This document shows, one piece after another, positions 36,658-45,825 of a DNA stretch of 64,000 bases. Where the stretch lies: positions 1-64,000 of the forward strand of contig NZ_JAGGQW010000056.1 in NCBI RefSeq assembly GCF_018613065.1. Direction: 5' to 3'. This stretch comes from Bacillus sp. ISL-7 (GTDB lineage Bacteria > Bacillota > Bacilli > Bacillales_B > DSM-18226). The position numbers were made by a program, and so were the translations under genes. The notes under the pieces were generated by a model. The model had not been told where the DNA came from, ran no database searches, and worked only from the letters and a program-made list of their open reading frames with translations. Every line of letters starts with the position of its first letter. The first letter of the stretch is position 1.

Positions 36658-37434
36658 TTACAGCCCAAAATGTTGTTTTGCCAGCTCTATGAATTTTACC
36701 TTATCAATATTCTCTTTCGTGAGAATCCCGTCAGCCCATTGGGTAAATGTGGTATCCGTTAAGGTTATATTTCCGTTATTTGTAAGTCGAGTTATTAATG
36801 GATGTTTGTTAAATGAAGATTCCGGGTGTTCGGTAATTATTCTTTGGATTTCATTCAAATCCGCTAAATCTTCAATAGGTTTCTTGGAATTAAATGCATA
36901 GCCAATTTTCCAATCTGTATTTTTATGCTTTAATTTCATCTCTAAACAATAGTCCCCATATTGATGATTTACTTTTTTGATTCGAAACTCCCCATTATAC
37001 GAAGAAATGGTCTCACCGGATATTGGAACGGGTTTTAACGGTAAATTCCCACCAAAACCCGTGTCAACTAAATAGGTTTGTCCCTCGTGGTTTATAAGAA
37101 CCGTGACATGCGTCCTTCCAAGTTGATGATACTCTTCGGCAGCATGATTATAAACAACACCGTCTGTTAAGACTGCATTAAACCCATTTTCTAATAGGTA
37201 GAAATAGAAAAGTGGATTTAATTCGAAACAAAGGCCGCCTTCATTTCTTTCCACTATTTTGTTCATTAAGTTTCCCTTTGTAATCTTATGAGTTTTGTTT
37301 TCAATGATAGATAAATTTTCAAACGGTATGTTTTGTGCTGTTTTTTCAAGAACCTCAGCTAAATTTTCAAAGGTAATTGTTTCGTTATTCTTAATGCCTA
37401 TTCTTTTATGAAATAAAGACGTCAGTTTTTGCAT
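36658..37434 (-). CDS. Arylamine N-acetyltransferase
   Basis: It transfers acetyl from acetyl-CoA to arylamines or hydrazines. The catalytic triad is clear: C69 in E-G-G-L-C-F-E, H109 in G-R-T-H-V and D124 in L-V-D-T-G-F-G. At 258 residues it is the usual size. It is cytosolic and stands alone. Confidence 0.92.
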   Translation of the reverse strand: MQKLTSLFHKRIGIKNNETITFENLAEVLEKTAQNIPFENLSIIENKTHKITKGNLMNKIVERNEGGLCFELNPLFYFYLLENGFNAVLTDGVVYNHAAEEYHQLGRTHVTVLINHEGQTYLVDTGFGGNLPLKPVPISGETISSYNGEFRIKKVNHQYGDYCLEMKLKHKNTDWKIGYAFNSKKPIEDLADLNEIQRIITEHPESSFNKHPLITRLTNNGNITLTDTTFTQWADGILTKENIDKVKFIELAKQHFGL

Positions 37435-37573
37435 TTCTACCCTCCAAGCCCTTTTATTACTTTATTTTCTGAAATTCCCTTTAAGCAAATATAATAATTA
37501 ATTTGCCATAAATAGAAAAGGTAAAAAAAATAACTACAAATTGTTTTACAATTCGAGTCATTTTTTTAGGCCA

Positions 37574-37810
37574 TTATCTTTCCTTTTTATAAAAACGCTC
37601 CCCTGTTAGGGGGTTATAGTACACTCTTGTTTTCTCATTGGTCACTGGGTCAATGTTTATTTCATCTGTTTTTTCAAATCCGGCGGGCACTTTATCACCC
37701 TGCCGACCTTTGAAACGTTTGTCATAAATAAGCACTCCTAATAAAATATAAACAATAACAGCGATGATTTGCAAACCGTAATAGGTGATAATTATCCAAA
37801 GTCCGTTCAT
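37574..37810 (-). CDS. Small membrane protein coupled to YbjQ
   Basis: A 78-residue protein with one N-terminal membrane span (about residues 10-28) and a hydrophilic tail with Y-Y-N-P-L-T-G-E-R-F-Y. Its ATG overlaps the YbjQ stop as TAATG, so translation is coupled. No family function is known. Confidence 0.75.
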   Translation of the reverse strand: MNGLWIIITYYGLQIIAVIVYILLGVLIYDKRFKGRQGDKVPAGFEKTDEINIDPVTNEKTRVYYNPLTGERFYKKER

Positions 37811-38130
37811 TACATTTTCTCGACTACGACTGCCGTTCCATATGCAAAGATTTCACTCATATTTTTTCCAGCTTCCCCTGAGTCAAAACGAGTCATAACT
37901 ACTGCATTGGCACCCATCGCATTTGCATTCTTGATCATCCGGTCCATGGCTTCTTTTCTCGAATCCTCCAGCATTACGGTATATTGTTTAATTTCTCCGC
38001 CTACCAAACCTTTTAAGCTCGCCATAATATCCGCACCCAAGCCCCGGCTTCTAACGATTAAACCAAAAACAGGTCCTTTTACTTCGACCACCTTGTAGCC
38101 TTGGATATTTTCTGTTGTAACAACTAGCAT
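37810..38130 (-). CDS. YbjQ/UPF0145 heavy-metal-binding-like protein
   Basis: A 106-residue protein with the DUF74 pattern (V-K-G-P-V-F-G, R-S-R-G-L-G-A-D, A-N-A-M-G-A-N-A-V, Y-G-T-A-V). The function is unknown; the fold forms pentamers in relatives. The start at 38130 was chosen for GGGGGTG 5 bases upstream; the frame extends further but without a ribosome-binding site. First gene of a two-gene unit. Confidence 0.88.
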   Translation of the reverse strand: MLVVTTENIQGYKVVEVKGPVFGLIVRSRGLGADIMASLKGLVGGEIKQYTVMLEDSRKEAMDRMIKNANAMGANAVVMTRFDSGEAGKNMSEIFAYGTAVVVEKM

Positions 38131-38220
38131 ACAAACACCCCCATCAAACATTCGTAAAATATATGAATAGCCTTTACTTCGTAAATGCGCACCCATTATT
38201 CCTTATTATACCATTTAAAA

Positions 38221-38236
38221 AGTGTCAGGCACCATT
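38221..38236. repeat. Half copy of the AGTGTCAGGCACCAT repeat
   Basis: AGTGTCAGGCACCATT matches the left arm of the hairpin family at 48412 and 62394 but lacks a pairing arm. Confidence 0.5.
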
Positions 38237-38335
38237 CAATTATATTTTCCGATTACTTGATCCGGATTTACTAACTTGAAAAACGTCCAACCTGTCAAGA
38301 ACCGTTCCCATGAGCTTCCATGCCCTCATGGCCAA

Positions 38336-39547
38336 CTATTTAGTAATGCTCACTTGTTCAAAAGGCCATGAAGGCAATTGTTTACGAAGAGTCTTATCTT
38401 CCCTGTAACCTAAAGCGTACTCACCTTGCATAATCGTATGGATTTCCCTTGTGCCTTCATAGATCACAGGAGCTTTGGAATTTCGCAAAAAGCGCTCAAC
38501 TGGATATTCATCGGAATAACCATTAGCCCCATGGATTTGAACGGCATCATTTGCAGCATCAAAAGCAGCATTACATGAAATCCACTTAGCAAGAGACGTC
38601 TCCTTTGTATTTCGTTTACCCTCATTCTTTAACCACCCTGCTTTAAAAACCAGCAATCTGGAAATCTCAAGATTTGCGCTCATCTTTGCAATCATTTGCT
38701 GTACAAGCTGGTGCTTTCCAATCTCTTTCCCAAAAGCTTTCCGTTCATGGCAATACTTAAGGCTTGCTTCAAGACTTGCTTCTATTAAACCTACTGCTCC
38801 TGCAGCCACTGTAAATCGGCCGTTATCTAGTGCAGACATGGCAATTTTAAACCCTTCCCCTTCTTCACCTAATCTGTTCACAACAGGAACTTTTACATCT
38901 GTTAAAAATACTTCTCCAGTATTTCCAGCACGAATACCCAACTTACCCTTGATCGCCTTCGTTTCTACCCCTTCAAAACTACGTTCGACTATAAATGCAG
39001 TAATTCCTTTATGCCCTAAATCATGATTTGTCTTGGCAAAAATTAAGAAATGATCAGCAACATCACAAAGAGAAATCCATGTTTTAGACCCATTCAAAAT
39101 ATAGTAATCTCCGTGCCTAGTAGCTGATGTATTCATCGCTGCAACGTCAGATCCCGCATTCGGTTCTGTCAATCCGAAAGCACCAATTTTACGACCTTGT
39201 GCTTGGGGGACTATATACTTTTGTTTTTGTTCCTCTGTTCCCCATTGCATGATCGTCATGCAATTTAGTCCCGTATGAACAGAAACGGCTGTACGATAGG
39301 CAGTATCTCCTCGTTCCAATTCCTCACATACAATCGCCAGTGCATTATAATCCATGCCAGCTCCGCCATACTCTTCGGGGATACAGACACCCATTACTTG
39401 CAAATCCGCCAATTTTTTCAAAATAGCCGGTTCAAAATAACCTTGGCGATCCCACTCCTGAATATTTGGAATGATTTCCTTATCAACAAATTTTCTAACC
39501 ATTTCCTTTACACTTTGCTGCTCATCTGTTAATTCAAAGTTCATCAT
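38336..39547 (-). CDS. Acyl-CoA dehydrogenase (glutaryl-CoA dehydrogenase-like)
   Basis: A 403-residue FAD enzyme with family motifs F-G-L-T-E-P-N-A-G-S-D, T-W-I-S, Q-I-H-G-A-N-G and the late catalytic-Glu region V-I-Y-E-G-T-R-E. The position of the Glu in Y-E-G-T-R matches the glutaryl-CoA dehydrogenase type. It follows a class III CoA-transferase gene by 13 bases, which suggests a pair that activates and oxidises a dicarboxylate such as glutarate. GGGAGGA lies 8 bases before the first ATG. Confidence 0.85.
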   Translation of the reverse strand: MMNFELTDEQQSVKEMVRKFVDKEIIPNIQEWDRQGYFEPAILKKLADLQVMGVCIPEEYGGAGMDYNALAIVCEELERGDTAYRTAVSVHTGLNCMTIMQWGTEEQKQKYIVPQAQGRKIGAFGLTEPNAGSDVAAMNTSATRHGDYYILNGSKTWISLCDVADHFLIFAKTNHDLGHKGITAFIVERSFEGVETKAIKGKLGIRAGNTGEVFLTDVKVPVVNRLGEEGEGFKIAMSALDNGRFTVAAGAVGLIEASLEASLKYCHERKAFGKEIGKHQLVQQMIAKMSANLEISRLLVFKAGWLKNEGKRNTKETSLAKWISCNAAFDAANDAVQIHGANGYSDEYPVERFLRNSKAPVIYEGTREIHTIMQGEYALGYREDKTLRKQLPSWPFEQVSITK

Positions 39548-39560
39548 ATATATTTCCTCC

Positions 39561-40748
39561 CTAAATAATATTATTTTGTTTTAATCTCGAAATTTCTTCA
39601 GAATTGTATCCAATGCTCTCTAATAGTGATTCTGTGTGTTCGCCAAACAGTGGAGGATGGCGCCTCATAGTTACCGGTGTTGCCGATAACTTCAACGGTG
39701 AGCCAGTTAATTGAAGATGATCAATTAATGGATGTTCCATTTCGACAATCATCTCTCTAGCCTTTATCTGTGGATCTTCAAACATTTCAGCGATGTTGTT
39801 GATTGGGCCATTCGGAACCCCAGCAGCATCTAATCGTTTTTTCCACTCTTTTTTCGGCTTTTTTGAAAGCAGTTCTTCACAAATAGCCACTAGTTTATCG
39901 TTATTCTTTAAACGCTGTTCATTATGAATAAATTCTTCCTTTTCCGCTAATTCCGGTCTACCGAGGACAGCAGCAAATCGCTTAAACTGCTCATCGTTTC
40001 CTACGGCAATGACAAGTTCACCGTCCATGGTATTAAACACCTGATACGGGGAAATATTTGGGTGCCGATTGCCCAGTCGTTTTGGAATCACTCCGCTGCA
40101 TAAATAATTACTTGCCACATTAATTAATGAAGAAATCTGGCAGTCCATCAATGAAATATCAATTTCCTGCCCTTCCCCGGTCTGGGTCCGATGCTGTAAA
40201 GCCCCTAATATCCCGATACAGGTATATAGTCCTGTTAACACATCTGCGATCGCCACACCAACTTTTACTGGAGTTCCTTCAGGTTCGCCAGTGATGCTCA
40301 TCAGCCCACTCATAGCTTGAATAATATAATCATAGCCTGGCAAATCCTTATAGGGACCCGTTGACCCAAAACCTGTGATGGAAGCCAAAATCAGTCCAGG
40401 GTTTATTGTTTTTAACTGCGAATAGCTTAATCCCATTTTTTCAAGTGTTCCAGATTTAAAGTTTTGAATCACGACATCGCTAGTAAAAGCCAGTTTGGAA
40501 AAGATCTTTTTCCCTTCTTCTGATTTAAGGTTAAGTGTCATACTTTGTTTATTCCGATTGGCACATAAATAGTACGCACTTTCTCCATTGACAAAAGGCG
40601 GTCCCCAGCCCCTCGTTTCGTCGCCTGATGCATAGTGTTCAATTTTGATCACTTCTGCTCCCAGGTCACCGAGAATCATAGAACAAAATGGTCCTGCCAG
40701 TACCCGAGAAACATCCAAAATTCGGATTCCATCAAGTGCCCCTTTCAC
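39561..40748 (-). CDS. Class III CoA-transferase (CaiB/BaiF family)
   Basis: A 395-residue CoA-transferase. It shows the N-terminal pattern L-D-V-S-R-V-L-A-G-P-F-C-S, L-G-A-E-V-I-K-I-E and the catalytic Asp at about 169 in V-A-I-A-D-V. The GTG start follows AAAGAGGTGA. With the acyl-CoA dehydrogenase next to it, a role like succinate/glutarate CoA-transferase in glutarate (lysine, tryptophan) breakdown is likely but not proven. Confidence 0.88.
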   Translation of the reverse strand: MKGALDGIRILDVSRVLAGPFCSMILGDLGAEVIKIEHYASGDETRGWGPPFVNGESAYYLCANRNKQSMTLNLKSEEGKKIFSKLAFTSDVVIQNFKSGTLEKMGLSYSQLKTINPGLILASITGFGSTGPYKDLPGYDYIIQAMSGLMSITGEPEGTPVKVGVAIADVLTGLYTCIGILGALQHRTQTGEGQEIDISLMDCQISSLINVASNYLCSGVIPKRLGNRHPNISPYQVFNTMDGELVIAVGNDEQFKRFAAVLGRPELAEKEEFIHNEQRLKNNDKLVAICEELLSKKPKKEWKKRLDAAGVPNGPINNIAEMFEDPQIKAREMIVEMEHPLIDHLQLTGSPLKLSATPVTMRRHPPLFGEHTESLLESIGYNSEEISRLKQNNII

Positions 40749-40784
40749 AAAATCACCTCTTTCCGACTACTTATAAAACAAAAA

Positions 40785-40836
40785 GGAGCCAGCAAAGCAA
40801 ACAATGAAAAATTCCATTGATTGCTTTACTGACTCC
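40785..40836 (-). terminator. Strong intrinsic terminator before the CoA-transferase gene
   Basis: On the minus strand GGAGTCAGTAAAGCAATCAATG pairs, with three mismatches, with CATTG..TTGCTTT.CTG.CTCC and is followed by TTTTTGTTTT. It lies between the DUF3870 gene and the CoA-transferase, 37 bases before the latter's start. It may end the DUF3870 transcript or act as an attenuator. Confidence 0.8.
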
Positions 40837-40992
40837 TACTCATAGCTCGTCTTCCGGCGAAGGAAGATCAAGTGAATATAGTCAATTAAATATCATCATT
40901 TTTATTACGATCCATCTGGTCATGCAGCAAGGTTTTTGCTGTCACCCAGTCGTTATTCTAACTATATACCAATAATTTCAATTTTTCAACAA

Positions 40993-41319
40993 TTACTTTT
41001 CTGTAGATTTTATTTGCTGGTAATGGAGATCTAGATCTTTTAACGCCGCCACCAATGCATTGGCAGCCTTACCTCGATAATACATTTGAAGTGCAGCAAT
41101 TGCGTCATCGATTCCGTCGATTAAACTCATCCCCCTTAACACCTGGCCAACAAACCCACGGGCATGTTCAGTAGCCAATGTACAGGAGGCCTCGAGAATG
41201 ACTCCATATTTTCTATCGACTTCTGCTGTAATCGTCAATGTTTCAAATACACTTTTCGCTGCCATCCCTTGAGGTAACTTTGCATGCCCGGCAATAAACA
41301 GAGTTTTTCCATTCATCAT
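40993..41319 (-). CDS. DUF3870 family protein
   Basis: A 108-residue protein with the DUF3870 pattern (F-I-A-G-H-A-K-L-P near residue 7, I-L-E-A-S-C-T-L-A-T-E-H near 41, Y-Y-R-G-K-A near 80). Such proteins often accompany catabolic clusters, here the CoA-transferase/dehydrogenase pair, but have no proven activity. AGGTGGATTTAG precedes two adjacent ATGs. Confidence 0.85.
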   Translation of the reverse strand: MMNGKTLFIAGHAKLPQGMAAKSVFETLTITAEVDRKYGVILEASCTLATEHARGFVGQVLRGMSLIDGIDDAIAALQMYYRGKAANALVAALKDLDLHYQQIKSTEK

Positions 41320-41583
41320 CTAAATCCACCTCGCTTTTAAAAAAATGATATACATTTATTACATGATCTACATTGACTCTATTAATTTGGTTTCTGAGGG
41401 AAAACGCCTGACTACCAATTTTCCAATGATGATTTACAGTGGAAAACTTTAAGTCTTGTTAATGTATTCTCCAATTAATTCAATAATCCTGTTGTGTTAT
41501 TTCAAGAAAGATAAGAGAGTCAGAACAATTTGTATCTTTTTTCATGTAGAACCGTGTCAAGAAATAAATCCACCTTTTTAAAC
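41320..41583. other. Gap upstream of DUF3870
   Basis: About 265 AT-rich bases plus the helD terminator. It should contain the DUF3870 promoter; no gene or clear structure was seen. Confidence 0.35.
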
Positions 41584-41625
41584 AAAGTGCCAGGCACCTC
41601 TTCAAATGGTGTCTGGCACTTTATT
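41584..41625 (-). terminator. Hairpin terminator of helD, GTGCC repeat family
   Basis: AAAGTGCCAG.CACC pairs with GGTG.CTGGCACTTT and touches the helD stop region. Another copy of the window's hairpin family. Confidence 0.8.
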
Positions 41626-41628
41626 ATT

Positions 41629-43953
41629 TCATGTCCTATCAAAATGGACGGATGCAGCTCTATTTAATAATAATTCCGATGGCGCACTCGCATATAAATA
41701 CAACCTATGCATCGGCCTGGTCATGGCTACATACAATAATTTGATGTCTAACTCTTCTTCTCTGTACGATTCTTCCATGGAAAGAATCAATACGGCATCA
41801 AATTCCAATCCTTTGGAAAGGTAGGAAGGTAGGATCACAACGCATCCCTTTTTCATATCTTCTTTTTCTTCTAATAGCTGTATTGGAAGACTGCTATTCT
41901 CCAGCATTTTATGTATTCGTAAGCACTCTTTGTCTGTTCTTCCAATAATCGCAATCGAGTTAAGTTCTTCCTCTTTGAGTAAATTAATATCATGTTCAAG
42001 TATCTTTTTTACCTGTTCCAAATTACCAGGGTCAATTTTCGTAAAACATGGTTTGTCCCCATGTCGAATGACTGGTTCTACTTTTGGTAAGTCTTTATCC
42101 ATGATAGAAAGAATGTCATTGGCTAAATGCATAATTTCGACTGTCGTTCGATAACTCTTTTGTAAAGCTTGATAATTAGCATTTGGGAAAATGTCGTTTA
42201 CTAATGGTTCCCAGCTGTTTAACCCTCGATAAGAATGAATCCCTTGGGCTAAATCTCCCACAATCGTAAACAATTCTGTTTCAAAACCTTCTTTAAGTGC
42301 GGCAAATTGGAAATAGCTATAGTCCTGTGCCTCATCAATGAAAACACTTTTCATTTTATATGGTTCTTCAATACCTTCTAATTTTGACTTCATGTAAAAT
42401 ATTGGAGCTAAATCCTCAAGCTCTAGCGCTTTTTTAGCAAAAATCCTTTGACAATAGTTACTTAACCTCTTGCATTCTAACTCGGAAAGCGTTCGAGAAT
42501 ATTTTTGTAACAGTTCAGGGGACGTCATCAATTCCTTATATAAGGTAAAAATATCTTTTTTAACAAAAGGTGCCATATAATTTTTTATCGCTACCTTCGA
42601 TTCTTGTTCCACCCTACTTATTCTTTTTTCTTTCGAATCCATGAAGCTGACTACTTTTTCCGTTCTTTTTTCTGAATCCAGCCTGCTGCTAAAAAGGAGC
42701 TTTTCTAATGCATCGTCATATTTGCTATTAATTTTTGAAAGAATCATCGATTTTTTTATTCTTAAATCATTTGCTAATAGATTTTTAATTTTATCCAATC
42801 TCTTATAGATAGGTAAGTAGTGAAATTCATTGATAAATAGTTTTTTGAGTTTCCCCCCTCTCATTAGTCGTGATTTTTCAATCATAAAATCCTCGGAAGG
42901 TGCCAAATTAAACTCAATTTCTTTTAAATAGTGGTCAATTAACTCCTTAAAATCCAGCGATCCTTTATAACTAGACACCCATTGAATCCTTTTTGATTTT
43001 TCGTTTCCGTTAATGAGCGCCATTAATTTTGAATTAGGAGATATTAATGTTAATTTTTTCCCTAAACAATTTCTCATAAATTCAATATAGGTGGTTTGTT
43101 TAATTTTGTTTACCCCTAGATCAGGCAGAACGGCGGAAATATAATCGATAAACAATTTATTAGGTGCAAGGATCATTAATTTTTCTGGAGGAAATCGATA
43201 TCCAGAAGAGTAGAGAAAGTAGGAAATTCGATGGAGAGCAATGGTTGTTTTTCCACTTCCAGCCGCTCCTTGAACGATAATGGGGTGTTTAAGTGAAGCT
43301 CGAATTACTTCATTTTGTTCATTTTGGATGGTCGCCACAATTTCTGTTAAGCGATTATCCGCTTTTCCTGATAAGGATTTCTGCAATAGTTCATCATGTG
43401 TGGTTAAATCGATATCCCTAATCTCTTTTAATAGTCCATTTTCGATTTCATACTGCCGCTTTAACGATAAATAGCCACTTTGCGTTTCTCCATAGGCATC
43501 ATACGAAACATTTCCTAACCGGCCATCATAGTAAACATTTGCAATCGGTGATCGCCAATCGACAATAATCGGAATCTGATTCACACGGTCAAACAGTGAG
43601 GCTTTCCCAATATATAAAATCTCTTCTTTGGTGTCACCACTGCTTGTAAAATTGATTCTCGAAAAATATGGTTTCCCGATGACGCTTGCTAACCGTTCCA
43701 ATTCACTTTCGGCCAATTCTAAATATTGAGCATTCGTTAAAAGGGTCATGTAGCTTAAACTACTGTCTGACGTATCCAGTTCAGCAAAGGCTTCTTTCAA
43801 ATTCTCGACAAACTGTTCTTTATTTCCCTTCGATATTTCCAGAACGCTTTTAATATATTCCTTTGTAAACTCTAGGCGCTCCACTTCTGTTTGATAATCT
43901 TTATGTTCATGAACTGATATTTGTTTTTTCGAGCTCATTCTCTTATCCGTCAC
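41629..43953 (-). CDS. helD: HelD-like UvrD/Rep-family helicase (RNA polymerase recycling factor)
   Basis: A 774-residue superfamily-1 ATPase. The N-terminal coiled-coil arm is followed by W-R-S-P-I-A-N-V-Y-Y, Walker A Q-G-A-A-G-S-G-K-T near residue 230, I-D-E-A-Q-D near 530 and a C-terminal Y-V-A-M-T-R-P. Layout and length match B. subtilis HelD, which rescues stalled RNA polymerase. The start is uncertain: GTG at 43953 overlaps GAGAGG, and ATG at 43938 is 14 bases beyond it. Confidence 0.88.
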   Translation of the reverse strand: MTDKRMSSKKQISVHEHKDYQTEVERLEFTKEYIKSVLEISKGNKEQFVENLKEAFAELDTSDSSLSYMTLLTNAQYLELAESELERLASVIGKPYFSRINFTSSGDTKEEILYIGKASLFDRVNQIPIIVDWRSPIANVYYDGRLGNVSYDAYGETQSGYLSLKRQYEIENGLLKEIRDIDLTTHDELLQKSLSGKADNRLTEIVATIQNEQNEVIRASLKHPIIVQGAAGSGKTTIALHRISYFLYSSGYRFPPEKLMILAPNKLFIDYISAVLPDLGVNKIKQTTYIEFMRNCLGKKLTLISPNSKLMALINGNEKSKRIQWVSSYKGSLDFKELIDHYLKEIEFNLAPSEDFMIEKSRLMRGGKLKKLFINEFHYLPIYKRLDKIKNLLANDLRIKKSMILSKINSKYDDALEKLLFSSRLDSEKRTEKVVSFMDSKEKRISRVEQESKVAIKNYMAPFVKKDIFTLYKELMTSPELLQKYSRTLSELECKRLSNYCQRIFAKKALELEDLAPIFYMKSKLEGIEEPYKMKSVFIDEAQDYSYFQFAALKEGFETELFTIVGDLAQGIHSYRGLNSWEPLVNDIFPNANYQALQKSYRTTVEIMHLANDILSIMDKDLPKVEPVIRHGDKPCFTKIDPGNLEQVKKILEHDINLLKEEELNSIAIIGRTDKECLRIHKMLENSSLPIQLLEEKEDMKKGCVVILPSYLSKGLEFDAVLILSMEESYREEELDIKLLYVAMTRPMHRLYLYASAPSELLLNRAASVHFDRT

Positions 43954-44088
43954 CTCTCAATATGAGTTTTACAACGGGAACTGGCACAAAAAGAAACATC
44001 TACAATTTTTTGTAGATGCTTTTCTTTACAATGAAGCTATATTTTACCATTTAACGTGCTTTAATACAATAAACTTTTTGTTAAAAAT

Positions 44089-44130
44089 AAACCGACCTCT
44101 GATTTATTCAAAAAGGTCGGGTTTTAAAGG
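44089..44130 (-). terminator. Intrinsic terminator of the YwnB-like gene
   Basis: ACCCGACCT pairs with AGGTCGGTT, followed by TATTTTT on the minus strand just past the YwnB-like stop. Confidence 0.75.
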
Positions 44131-44138
44131 AATTTATT

Positions 44139-45011
44139 TTATTTTGTTTGAGAAATTTGGTTAACTATTTGGGTTAATGCCTCATTAATCGGCGTAATTG
44201 GACGACCGAGAACCTTTTCAAAATCATTACTTTCAACTGCTAATGAACCATTTCGAATACTCTCTTGAATTCCAACAACAATCGGAATGACAAAATCCGG
44301 TAAACCTAGTCCTTTCATGATTTCTGCATAAGTCTCATCAGTGACTTGTTGTACAGGTATTTCTTTACCCAATACAACGCCAAGAGCAGATGCTAATTCT
44401 TCTTGAGTTAATAGAGGAGCAGAAAGTTCATATACCTGATTTTCGTGACCGTTTCCGACAAGCACGGCTGCTGCTGCATCTGCATAATCTTGTTGTAGTG
44501 CCCAGCCTACTTTGCCTGTTCCAGCTGAAGTTACCCATGGAGCACCTGCAATCGCCCCTTGAATGCTCCCAATTTCGTTTTCCAAATACCAATTGTTACG
44601 CAAGAAGGTATATGGAATCCCTGTTTTAATAATTGCTGCTTCTGTCGCAACATGAGGCGGTGCCATTAAATTTGTGCTTTCTGTTGCATTAGCCAAACTT
44701 GTATAAGCGATATATTTCACTCCAGCCCGTTCAGCTGCAGCGACTGCATCTGTATGCTGACGAATTCTTGTTTCATTGTCACCATCCGCAGAAATAATTA
44801 ATAAACGATCAATCCCTGCAAAAGCAGTATCTAATGTTTCCGGAAGGTCAAAATCTCCTTGGCGAACTTCTACTCCACGAGCTCGTAATCCTTCTGCTTT
44901 CTCAGGATTGCGTACACTGACAGCCAATTGATTCGCTGGTACAGTTTTTAATAAGGTATCCACTACTTTTGATCCTAATTTTCCTGTTGCACCTGTTACT
45001 AATATTTTCAT
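44139..45011 (-). CDS. NmrA-like NAD(P)-binding oxidoreductase (atypical SDR)
   Basis: The 290-residue Rossmann protein begins V-T-G-A-T-G-K-L-G, the NAD(P)-binding motif, and continues as in QOR2/NmrA-like quinone reductases (F-L-R-N-N-W-Y-L-E-N). The start at 45011 follows GGAGGAATATCAA; an upstream in-frame extension lacks a site. It is divergent from an Rrf2-type regulator with three TGTAATCA-type operators between them. This copies the ywnB-ywnA arrangement in which the regulator represses the reductase. Confidence 0.85.
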   Translation of the reverse strand: MKILVTGATGKLGSKVVDTLLKTVPANQLAVSVRNPEKAEGLRARGVEVRQGDFDLPETLDTAFAGIDRLLIISADGDNETRIRQHTDAVAAAERAGVKYIAYTSLANATESTNLMAPPHVATEAAIIKTGIPYTFLRNNWYLENEIGSIQGAIAGAPWVTSAGTGKVGWALQQDYADAAAAVLVGNGHENQVYELSAPLLTQEELASALGVVLGKEIPVQQVTDETYAEIMKGLGLPDFVIPIVVGIQESIRNGSLAVESNDFEKVLGRPITPINEALTQIVNQISQTK

Positions 45012-45067
45012 TTGATATTCCTCCAATTGTTTTATTGTTAAAATTATTTTTATTATTGCCACTAACC

Positions 45068-45105
45068 TGTAATCAATTCAATTACCTGTAATCATTTTAA
45101 TAACA
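45068..45105. promoter_or_regulatory. Rrf2 regulator operators, reductase side
   Basis: Two degenerate copies of the palindrome TGTAATCAA-TTGATTACA lie here: TGTAATCAATTCAATTACC and TGTAATCATTTTAATAACA. They precede the YwnB-like gene within 60-95 bases of its start. Confidence 0.7.
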
Positions 45106-45170
45106 TGTTGGTCTTTTGTCAACGTAAAAACCATTTATATATTTTGTTCGTAATTTTGGTATAATACACT

Positions 45171-45189
45171 TGTAATCAAATTGATTACA
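45171..45189. promoter_or_regulatory. Perfect palindromic operator TGTAATCAAATTGATTACA
   Basis: A perfect 9-1-9 palindrome. It lies a few bases after TTGGTATAAT, an extended -10 box for the Rrf2 gene, so bound repressor would block its own promoter. Confidence 0.85.
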
Positions 45190-45242
45190 TTATAATAATA
45201 TGGAGATATTAAAGTGAGAGACAATAGAGAAGGTGAGCAAAG

Positions 45243-45683
45243 ATGTCGGTTAGCAGCCGTTTTTCAGTTGGAATTCATATATTAACACTTCTTGAGGTTA
45301 ATAAAGGCGAGGTAAACTCATCAGAGTTTATTGCGGGAAGTGTCAATACAAATCCAGCCGTGATAAGAAAAATTATGGGCATGTTAAAAAAAGCAGGATT
45401 AGTAAATGTACGACCTGGTATTGCTGGGGCTGAACTAGCAAAGGATCTATCTACTATTACCTTGTTGGATGTTTATAAAGCAGTTAATGTTGTCCAGGAG
45501 AAAGAATTGTTTAGCATACATGAAAATCCCAATCCAAATTGTCCCGTAGGGAGAAATATTCAAAATACAATTGGTCCACTGTTTTCAATTGCCGAGGCGG
45601 CTTTGGAGAAAGCTCTCGGAAATGTAACCATTGAGGATGTAGTCAGGGATATTACTAAAAAAGAGAAATTTAATAGAATGTAA
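45243..45683 (+). CDS. Rrf2-family regulator (YwnA-like)
   Basis: The 146-residue regulator has an N-terminal winged helix (S-S-R-F-S-V-G-I-H-I-L, then R-K-I-M-G-M-L-K-K-A-G-L). It carries a single later Cys (N-P-N-C-P-V-G) rather than the Fe-S triad of IscR/NsrR, as in YwnA. It is divergent from the YwnB-like reductase and probably binds the palindromes at 45068-45189. GAAGGTGAGCAAAG precedes the ATG. Confidence 0.88.
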   Translation: MSVSSRFSVGIHILTLLEVNKGEVNSSEFIAGSVNTNPAVIRKIMGMLKKAGLVNVRPGIAGAELAKDLSTITLLDVYKAVNVVQEKELFSIHENPNPNCPVGRNIQNTIGPLFSIAEAALEKALGNVTIEDVVRDITKKEKFNRM

Positions 45684-45694
45684 AAATACAATAG

Positions 45695-45727
45695 AGAAAG
45701 CCGAGGATACCGTACTCCTCGGCTCTC
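45695..45727. terminator. Hairpin between convergent genes
   Basis: GAAAGCCGAGGA pairs with TCCTCGGCT.TC around 8 bases. It lies after the Rrf2 gene. T runs are weak on both strands. Confidence 0.6.
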
Positions 45728-45825
45728 AATTTGCATAAAACTGATTTTTAACAAAGATAATAGTTTTCAGATATAACCTAGATGAAAACCCTTAGTGGTA
45801 AGGTAGTATGACCGGCAAGATGCTC

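Noticed and set aside
40888..40970. A GACTGGGTGACAGC stretch that looked like a T-box leader
   Set aside because: It lacks the T-box core (GGGTGG-ACCGCG) and specifier-loop structure; only a generic terminator follows.
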